Below are positions 5,717 to 10,116 of a stretch of 10,116 bases of DNA, piece by piece. The translations under genes were made by a program, and so were the position numbers. Position 1 is the stretch's first letter. Each line of letters starts with the position of its first letter. The notes below the pieces were generated by a model. That model did no database searches, had not been told where the DNA came from, and was given only the letters and a program-made list of their open reading frames with translations. This DNA comes from CAZVEV01 sp964625865 (GTDB taxonomy: Bacteria; Planctomycetota; Phycisphaerae; SM23-33). The stretch spans positions 1 to 10,116 of the forward strand of contig CAZVEV010000226.1 of NCBI GenBank assembly GCA_964625865.1, written 5' to 3'.

Positions 5717-6123
5717 GTGAGAAACCGAACAAGTTCAAAGGGTATTTCCTGACGGTGGTCTGCGGGCTGGTTGTCGTTGTCGGGGCGCTGTTCCTGGTAT
5801 TGCAGCATCCGCCCGAGTGCGTCTCGACGGTCTCGATCTTCGGCGACCCGACGACGTTCAGGTCGATCTGGGTGATCGTCTTCTCGACCGTGCTGGGGCC
5901 GGTCTTTCTGCTGTGCTGCTGGTGGCTGGTCCGCGGGATGTGGATCCTGTACCGGGTCCGTCGCTCGGAGGCCAAAGCCGTCAAGGATGCCGACGCCGCC
6001 CTCGCGCGAGCGAAGGATGAGGTGCAGGCGTCGGTCGCGCAGGAGACACCCGCCGCGACGCCCGAGCCGCTTGCCGAGCCTCCGACGGACGAGGGTGAGG
6101 CACCCGGCGACAAACCGGTCTGA
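5713..6123 (+). CDS. Small two-helix membrane protein, LapA-like layout
   Basis: A 136-residue protein. Seen: a short basic N-terminus, transmembrane helix 1 at about 11-30, a short loop (QHPPECVSTV and onward), helix 2 at about 51-72, a basic stop (RVRRSEAK), a charged helix to about 109 and a Pro/Glu/Ala-rich tail. The order helix, short strand-like loop, helix, basic segment, charged helix resembles LapA/DUF1049 proteins, but I see no decisive signature. The start ATG at 5713 overlaps the TGA of the prepilin peptidase gene as ATGA, so translation is probably coupled; an in-frame ATG at 5701 is possible but would overlap more. The pairing suggests an envelope role beside the peptidase, perhaps assisting it. 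Real gene: likely. Family: tentative. Confidence 0.8.
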   Translation: MSEKPNKFKGYFLTVVCGLVVVVGALFLVLQHPPECVSTVSIFGDPTTFRSIWVIVFSTVLGPVFLLCCWWLVRGMWILYRVRRSEAKAVKDADAALARAKDEVQASVAQETPAATPEPLAEPPTDEGEAPGDKPV

Positions 6124-6146
6124 GTCTGCGCCAAGCTGTGCGAAGC

Positions 6147-6167
6147 CGCAAGCGGCCGCCGCTTGCG
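6147..6167. other. Hairpin downstream of the prepilin peptidase operon
   Basis: cgcaagcgg, ccg, ccgcttgcg forms a perfect 9-bp stem with a 3-nt loop, 23 nt after the 5713-6123 gene. No U tract follows; a run of G comes next. It may mark a transcript end that needs Rho or protect the 3' end. It is too weakly supported to call an intrinsic terminator. Confidence 0.45.
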
Positions 6168-6300
6168 TGGAGGGGGGGGCGTATGGCAGCTTGCTTCTTG
6201 GCGTCTTCGCGTCAAGCGCCGCGCAGTTGCGAGCGGAGCGATGCGAGGGGATGGACCACTCGATATCGACCGGACCCGGGGAAAAAAACCTGTCCAGGGG

Positions 6301-6329
6301 GTGGCATCGACGACGGGCGGGGCTATAAT
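6301..6329 (+). promoter_or_regulatory. Promoter of the OmpA-family lipoprotein gene
   Basis: GTGGCA at 6301-6306 (4 of 6 to TTGACA), a 17-bp spacer and a perfect TATAAT at 6324-6329. Transcription would begin near 6336, leaving a leader of about 49 nt. The ribosome site AAGGAG at 6372-6377 is 7 nt from the ATG. Confidence 0.7.
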
Positions 6330-6384
6330 CAGCGCGGATGTATGAATATCGGACCGGTACTGGGAACACGTAAGGAGACTGCAC

Positions 6385-7074
6385 ATGAGACTCAAAGGAC
6401 TGAGCATGGTACTGGTGCTGGTTGCCCTGACCAGCGTTGGCTGCTGCACGAAGTTCAAGAACGAAATCGCCCTGCTGAAGGAACAGATGGGTGACATGAA
6501 AGCGGGGAAGTCGGACCTGCAGGCCGACCTGAGCCGCGCGGTGACCAACGAGCAGACCATGCGAGGTCAACTCGGCGCCGCCCAGAGCGCGCTGGCCAAG
6601 GCCACCGCGAAGATCGGTGATCTCGAGGCCGAACTGGCCGCCAAGCCGCCTGCCGGTGGTAACGGTGGGGCCAAGCCGGCCGGAGGCGGGGTCGGTTCCG
6701 AGACGACCGTCTACAAGCATACCGTCGGAAGCGACGTGCTGTTCGCCTCGGGCCGGGCCACCCTGACCACGGCGGGCAAGGGCGCCCTGGCGTCGGTGGC
6801 GTCGGAGATCAAGGGCAAGTACTCGGGCAACACGGTCCGCGTGTACGGGCACACCGACAGCGATCCGATCGTCCGGTCGAAGAAGCTGTGGTCTGACAAC
6901 CTGGACCTGTCGGCCAACCGCGCGATGGCCGTCACGCGGTACCTGATCACCAAGGGCATCAAGGCATCGAGCCTCGAGACGGTAGGCATGGGCTCGACGC
7001 GTCCGATTGCGGACAACAAGACCAAAGCCGGCAAGGCGAAGAACCGGCGGGTCGAGATTCTGGTCGTGAAGTAG
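6385..7074 (+). CDS. OmpA-family peptidoglycan-binding lipoprotein
   Basis: A 229-residue envelope protein expected to be lipid-anchored and to bind peptidoglycan non-covalently. Seen: a signal peptide MRLKGLSMVLVLVALTSVGC with C20 as the likely lipidated residue (lipobox SVGC is imperfect at -3), a long heptad-like helix at about 24-87, a Gly/Pro linker at 88-104 and an OmpA C-terminal domain at 105-229. The domain has GHTDSDP (155-161), NLDLSANRA (172-180) and a final NRRVEI (220-225). D158 and R179 correspond to the diaminopimelate-binding Asp and Arg of OmpA. The coiled coil probably spans the gap between membrane and wall. It stands alone with its own promoter. Its role is likely structural, comparable to Pal, but it is not Pal by neighbours: no tol genes are present. 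Confidence 0.92.
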   Translation: MRLKGLSMVLVLVALTSVGCCTKFKNEIALLKEQMGDMKAGKSDLQADLSRAVTNEQTMRGQLGAAQSALAKATAKIGDLEAELAAKPPAGGNGGAKPAGGGVGSETTVYKHTVGSDVLFASGRATLTTAGKGALASVASEIKGKYSGNTVRVYGHTDSDPIVRSKKLWSDNLDLSANRAMAVTRYLITKGIKASSLETVGMGSTRPIADNKTKAGKAKNRRVEILVVK

Positions 7075-7082
7075 CCGTTCTC

Positions 7083-7110
7083 ACGCCGCCCGGAGGGCTC
7101 ATGGCGGCGT
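7083..7110. terminator. Possible transcript-end hairpin after the OmpA-family gene
   Basis: acgccgcc (7083-7090) and ggcggcgt (7103-7110) form a perfect 8-bp stem with a 12-nt loop, 8 nt after the stop codon. There is no U tract, so it would need Rho or act as an mRNA end stabiliser. Confidence 0.4.
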
Positions 7111-7199
7111 CGTAGGGATCTAGTGAGGCGTGCCGGCAATGTGACCGGCGGCTGACCTGCAGAACTCCTGCACGATGGTCGGTCTATGTGAACCTGACA

Positions 7200-7814
7200 A
7201 TGATAGGCGTCATCGATTACGAGATAGGCAACCTGCGAAGCGTCCAGCGCGCGATCGAGCACGTCGGCGGGCAGGTGGAACTGGTGCGGACGGCTGACGA
7301 GTTGGCCCGCGCGGACAAGATCGTCCTGCCGGGCGTGGCCGCCTTCAAGGACGCGATGGACGAGTTGCGTGCCCAGGGCCTCGTCGAGCCGATCAAGGCC
7401 GCCATCGCCGCCGGCACGCCGTACCTGGGCTTCTGTCTCGGACTCCAACTGCTCTTCGGGGTCTCCCATGAGGACGGCGAGCACGAGGGGTTGGGCGTTT
7501 TCGGCGGGACGGTCGAGCGGTTCGACCTGGCCGACGTCGACGCCTCGCTCACCGTGCCGCACATGGGCTGGAACGCCATCACCTGGGACAAGCCCATCCC
7601 CATGCTCGACGGGCTGGAACAGGGCACGTACGTCTATTACGCCCACAGTTTTCACGTCGTGCCCTCGGACCCGTCGGTCATCGCGACGACCACCGAGTAC
7701 GGCCGCCCCTTCACGTCGGCCGTCTGGAAAGACAATGTCTTCGCAACGCAGTTCCATCCCGAGAAAAGCCAGTCGGTTGGACTGAAGCTGCTCGAGAACT
7801 TCGTGAGGCTCTAG
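7200..7814 (+). CDS. hisH: Imidazole glycerol phosphate synthase, glutamine amidotransferase subunit
   Basis: HisH hydrolyses glutamine and passes ammonia to HisF, which makes imidazole glycerol phosphate and AICAR in histidine synthesis. Seen: MIGVIDYEIGNLRSV at the N-terminus, the class I amidotransferase nucleophile C79 in GFCLGLQLLF and the rest of the triad, H186 and E188, in FATQFHPEKS; also PHMGWN, YVYYAHSF and the closing helix. At 204 residues it is of normal length. The ATG at 7200 is chosen because homologues begin at this point; GTG at 7188 is in frame and adds four residues. Neither start has a clear Shine-Dalgarno sequence. hisA follows after 2 nt. The partner hisF is not in the window. 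The catalytic set is complete. Confidence 0.96.
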   Translation: MIGVIDYEIGNLRSVQRAIEHVGGQVELVRTADELARADKIVLPGVAAFKDAMDELRAQGLVEPIKAAIAAGTPYLGFCLGLQLLFGVSHEDGEHEGLGVFGGTVERFDLADVDASLTVPHMGWNAITWDKPIPMLDGLEQGTYVYYAHSFHVVPSDPSVIATTTEYGRPFTSAVWKDNVFATQFHPEKSQSVGLKLLENFVRL

Positions 7815-7816
7815 GA

Positions 7817-8560
7817 ATGGACATCCTTCCCGCGATAGACCTTCTGGGGGGCAAGGTGGTGCGTCTGAGCCAGGGCGACTACGCCCGCCAGACATCGTAC
7901 AACGACGACCCGGTCTCCGTCGCGCGCGAGTTCGTCGCCGCGGGCGCCACGTGGATTCACATGGTGGACCTCGACGCCGCGCGGTCGGGACAGTGCACCA
8001 ACACCGCTGCGATTCACGACGTCTGCCAGGCCGTCGAGCCGGACGGCGTGCGAGTCGAGTGCGGCGGGGGGATTCGCGACACCGATGCGGTTGAGGCCCT
8101 CCGCGATGCGGGGGTGGCCCGACTGGTGATCGGCTCGGCGGCGATGAAGGATTGGCCATGGTTCGAGGGGCTGCTGACTGGCGAGACCTTCCCCGCGCGG
8201 ATGTTTGCTCTGGGCCTGGACGCGCGGGACGGTCAACTGGCGGCCGAGGGATGGACCGAACAACTGGAACTGGCGGCGACGGACCTGGCCTCTCGCGTAA
8301 GCGGCACGGGGCTGGGCGCTATCGTGTATACGGACATCGCTCGTGACGGGATGCTGACGGGAACGAACCTGCCGGCTACCCGTCAGATCATCGACGCCAC
8401 GGACGCCCCCGTGATCGCGTCGGGCGGCGTGGCGTCAATCAAAGACGTTAATGGATGCAAGGAGATCGGTTGCGCGGGCGTCATCATCGGCCGCGCATGG
8501 TACGAAGGAAAGATCGATCTCGTCCGGGCGTGTGAGATCGGACGAGAAATATCTTCCTGA
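7817..8560 (+). CDS. hisA: ProFAR isomerase (phosphoribosylformimino-AICAR-P isomerase)
   Basis: HisA performs the Amadori isomerisation of ProFAR to PRFAR, the substrate of HisH-HisF. The 247-residue product is a full-length (beta/alpha)8 barrel. Seen: catalytic D8 in PAIDLLGGKVVRL, the phosphate-binding ECGGGIRD (81-88) and ASGGV (201-205), the second catalytic Asp D135 in GLDARDG, and YTDIARDGMLTGTN (171-184). Both halves of the ancestral half-barrel repeat are intact. The ATG lies 2 nt after the hisH stop, so the two are co-transcribed and probably translated in a coupled way. Distinguished from the related HisF by the GLDARDG and TDIARDGM forms. No terminator separates it from rho, whose promoter begins 5 nt after this stop codon. 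Confidence 0.96.
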   Translation: MDILPAIDLLGGKVVRLSQGDYARQTSYNDDPVSVAREFVAAGATWIHMVDLDAARSGQCTNTAAIHDVCQAVEPDGVRVECGGGIRDTDAVEALRDAGVARLVIGSAAMKDWPWFEGLLTGETFPARMFALGLDARDGQLAAEGWTEQLELAATDLASRVSGTGLGAIVYTDIARDGMLTGTNLPATRQIIDATDAPVIASGGVASIKDVNGCKEIGCAGVIIGRAWYEGKIDLVRACEIGREISS

Positions 8561-8565
8561 GGCAC

Positions 8566-8593
8566 TTGACAGGCGAGCAAAAGTTGCTCTAAT
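8566..8593 (+). promoter_or_regulatory. Near-consensus promoter of rho
   Basis: Perfect TTGACA at 8566-8571, a 16-bp spacer and TCTAAT at 8588-8593 (5 of 6). It is the strongest promoter seen in the window. Transcription from about 8600 would give a leader of about 123 nt. It lies right after hisA, so rho can be expressed apart from the his genes. Confidence 0.8.
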
Positions 8594-8599
8594 TTCGGG

Positions 8600-8722
8600 C
8601 TTCAGTGAGACGAAAACGTCTGAGGGGTGTATCTGAAGCTCTGTTGTAATTGCCCGCGAGGTTCGTTTCGGCGGGTCCCAACACAGGTAATAAGCCTAGA
8701 GTAAGGTAAGGAAGGTTCCACC
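8600..8722 (+). other. Long structured 5' leader of rho
   Basis: The predicted leader holds a small hairpin AGACG/CGTCT around AAAA near 8610-8623 and a second one at 8653-8675: CCCGC pairs with GCGGG and an inner GAGG/TTTC stem closes a TTCG tetraloop. Neither is followed by a U tract. The ribosome site AAGGAAGG ends about 7 nt before the ATG. In E. coli rho is autoregulated by termination in its leader; a like role here is inference. Confidence 0.45.
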
Positions 8723-9886
8723 ATGGATCATGTAAGTGCTGGCATGAGCGAGCGTCAGCGCGAAGATGCCGGTATCGGCGTCGGCGTGCTGGAGGTAACG
8801 GAGAAGGGCTACGGTTTCCTCCGTCAGGCCAAGTTCCAATACAAGCCCACGCCGGGCGACGTGTTTGTCGGCAAGGACTTTGTCCGCCACGGCGGGCTCA
8901 GGACGGGCCTGTATCTCGAAGGCAAGGTCCTGCCCCCCACCAAGCGCAAGGGCGGTCCGAAGCTCGAGGAAATCCTGACGATCAACGGCAAGGAGATTGA
9001 CGACTACGCCGAGATCGTCCCGTTCAACGACCTGACCGTCGTGGACCCCGTGCCGCACCTGAAGCTCGAATGCGATGGCGGGCCCATGGAGATGCGCGTG
9101 CTGGACCTGATCTGTCCGGTCGGCAAGGGCCAGCGCGGCCTCATCGTCGCCCCGCCCAGAAGCGGAAAGACGATCCTCCTCCAGCAGATCGCCAACGCCA
9201 TCATCGACAACAACCCCGAGTGCTTCATGATGATCCTCCTGGTCGACGAGCGCCCCGAGGAAGTGACGGACTTCAAGCGTCGCTGCCCCGAAGCCGAGGT
9301 CGTCGCCTCGAATAACGACCAGGACCTCGCCAGTCACGTCCGGGTGGCCGAGTTCACCATCGAGCGCGCCAAGCGCATGGTCGAGTACGGTCAGGACGTC
9401 GTGATTCTGCTCGACAGCCTCACGCGCCTGGGGCGGGCCTACAACCGCTACGTCGAAGGCTCCGGGCGAACGATGACCGGCGGCGTGGACATCCGCGCCC
9501 TGGAGACGCCGAAGCGCCAGTTCGGCGCCGCCCGCAAGGCCGAAGACGGCGGAAGCCTGACGATCCTGGCCACCGCGCTGATCGAAACGGGCAGCCGAAT
9601 GGACGACCTGATCTTCGAGGAGTTCAAGGGCACGGGCAACATGGAACTGTGCCTCGACCGCAAACTCGCCGAGCGTCGCGTCTGGCCTGCCATCGACATT
9701 CCCAGGTCGGGCACGCGAAAGGAAGAACTGCTCGTCGAGCCCTGGGCCCTGCCGAAGCTGCACATGCTTCGCCGCTTCCTCAGCAGCCTGAGCGTCGACG
9801 AGGAAATGCCCCAACTGCTGCGGGCACTGGAGAAGTTCAAGACCAACGACGAGTTCCTCCGCCAACTGGACATCCGCGGCGGCTGA
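8723..9886 (+). CDS. rho: Transcription termination factor Rho
   Basis: Hexameric RNA-dependent ATPase that releases nascent transcripts. The 387 residues hold, in order, the cold-shock-like RNA-binding domain (GVLEVTEKGYGFLR at 21-34, then GLRTGLYLEG at 58-67), Walker A APPRSGKT (143-150), LLVDERPEEVTD (172-183), Walker B VVILLD (226-231), the Q-loop region TGGVDIRALETPKRQFGAAR (252-271), EEFKGTGNMEL (299-309) and the arginine-finger stretch RSGTRKEELL (328-337). E. coli Rho has 419 residues; this one lacks its N-terminal helical bundle. A stop codon in frame at 8702-8704 excludes a longer start. The usual STFDEP motif reads SNNDQD (196-201). An intrinsic terminator follows. Identification is certain. 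Confidence 0.98.
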   Translation: MDHVSAGMSERQREDAGIGVGVLEVTEKGYGFLRQAKFQYKPTPGDVFVGKDFVRHGGLRTGLYLEGKVLPPTKRKGGPKLEEILTINGKEIDDYAEIVPFNDLTVVDPVPHLKLECDGGPMEMRVLDLICPVGKGQRGLIVAPPRSGKTILLQQIANAIIDNNPECFMMILLVDERPEEVTDFKRRCPEAEVVASNNDQDLASHVRVAEFTIERAKRMVEYGQDVVILLDSLTRLGRAYNRYVEGSGRTMTGGVDIRALETPKRQFGAARKAEDGGSLTILATALIETGSRMDDLIFEEFKGTGNMELCLDRKLAERRVWPAIDIPRSGTRKEELLVEPWALPKLHMLRRFLSSLSVDEEMPQLLRALEKFKTNDEFLRQLDIRGG

Positions 9887-9910
9887 TCGGCTGCGAGTGA
9901 TGTGTAACAT

Positions 9911-9947
9911 CAGGGCGTGTGACACTCTGTCGCACGCCCTGTTTTCT
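9911..9947 (+). terminator. Intrinsic terminator of rho
   Basis: cagggcgtgtgaca (9911-9924) pairs with tgtcgcacgccctg (9928-9941): a 14-bp stem with one G-U pair and a ctc loop, followed by ttttct. It lies 24 nt after the rho stop. The stem base CAGGGCGTG also heads the repeat arm at 2963, so it may derive from that repeat family. Confidence 0.9.
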
Positions 9948-9949
9948 GG

Positions 9950-9990
9950 ATCGCTGAAGCGCCCCGTCCGTCCTGGACGTGATCAGCGAT
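9950..9990. other. Two-tier stem-loop downstream of rho
   Basis: The outer perfect 8-bp stem ATCGCTGA (9950-9957) and TCAGCGAT (9983-9990) encloses an inner perfect 5-bp stem CGTCC/GGACG (9965-9969, 9975-9979). It follows directly on the rho terminator and precedes the repeat at 9996. Function is unknown; it may belong to the same repetitive element. Confidence 0.5.
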
Positions 9991-9995
9991 GGGCC

Positions 9996-10035
9996 GGTGC
10001 CGCGGTGTGACGCGCGGGTGCCGTGGCTTGACGCG
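9996..10035. repeat. Direct repeat of 19 bp, two copies
   Basis: Bases 9996-10014 and 10017-10035 match at 16 of 19 positions (ggtgccgyggnnTGACGCG pattern). The second copy runs into the left arm of the inverted repeat that follows, so the TGACGCG core occurs twice in direct and once in inverted orientation. Confidence 0.6.
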
Positions 10036-10088
10036 AAGCGGCAACCACGTCGAGACGCGACACGTGGTTGCCGCTTCGCGTCAAGCCA
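10024..10088. repeat. Perfect 27-bp inverted repeat
   Basis: Bases 10024-10050 are the exact reverse complement of 10062-10088, with an 11-bp spacer. The arms begin tggcttgacgcgaag. The stem is far longer than a terminator needs and no U tract follows. A 13-bp part, cttcgcgtcaagc, recurs at 6205-6217 upstream of the OmpA-family gene. It fits a palindromic mobile repeat (MITE or REP type). No coding frame of note crosses it. Confidence 0.85.
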
Positions 10089-10116
10089 TGAAGATATGAA
10101 GAGAGGGCATCCTTTG

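Noticed and set aside
5568..6852. Two overlapping minus-strand frames over the small membrane protein and OmpA-family gene
   Set aside because: They cross a clear promoter, ribosome site and two supported genes, and show no domain.
6711..8159. Minus-strand frame of 482 codons opposite the OmpA-family gene, hisH and hisA
   Set aside because: Spans three well-identified genes on the other strand; Arg/Pro-rich antisense composition.
8696..9925. Minus-strand frame of 409 codons opposite rho
   Set aside because: Exact antisense of rho with no recognisable family motif.

Overview
This window reads as chromosomal DNA from a high-GC bacterium, most likely a planctomycete of the Phycisphaerae type. 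That placement is inference from several things together: strong G/C preference at third codon positions, a secreted DUF6807 ("PmoA-like") protein, a prepilin peptidase with a long lysine-rich insertion, a 7-bp tandem repeat in an intergenic gap, and hairpin repeats in other gaps. No rRNA or tRNA gene is present to settle it. Most genes are housekeeping genes.

Layout. (1) 1-804: the 3' part of dnaK, followed by a heptamer repeat and a hairpin terminator. (2) 805-1261: a repeat-rich gap with a 145-bp inverted pair of structured repeats, a perfect 20-bp palindrome and a good sigma-70 promoter for argG. (3) 1262-2476: argG, complete. (4) 2495-2903, minus strand: a hicBA toxin-antitoxin pair, convergent with argG, with its own promoter. 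hicA is only 57 codons. A 14-codon mini-ORF sits between hicB and hicA and overlaps both by ATGA. (5) 3049-4038, minus strand: a secreted DUF6807 protein. (6) 4412-6123: prepilin peptidase followed, with a 4-bp overlap, by a small two-helix membrane protein with a LapA-like layout. (7) 6385-7074: an OmpA-family lipoprotein with its own promoter. (8) 7200-8560: hisH and hisA, two nucleotides apart. (9) 8723-9886: rho, with a near-consensus promoter, a long leader and an intrinsic terminator. (10) 9950-10090: hairpins ending in a perfect 27-bp inverted repeat.

How the genes fit together. HisH and HisA act in histidine synthesis and ArgG in arginine synthesis; DnaK and Rho are core chaperone and transcription-termination factors. 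The prepilin peptidase, its small partner and the OmpA lipoprotein are envelope functions. HicBA is a stand-alone accessory module of lower GC than its neighbours. I see no large undescribed multi-gene system. The most unusual material is the ATGA-linked mini-ORF in hicBA and the families of structured intergenic repeats.
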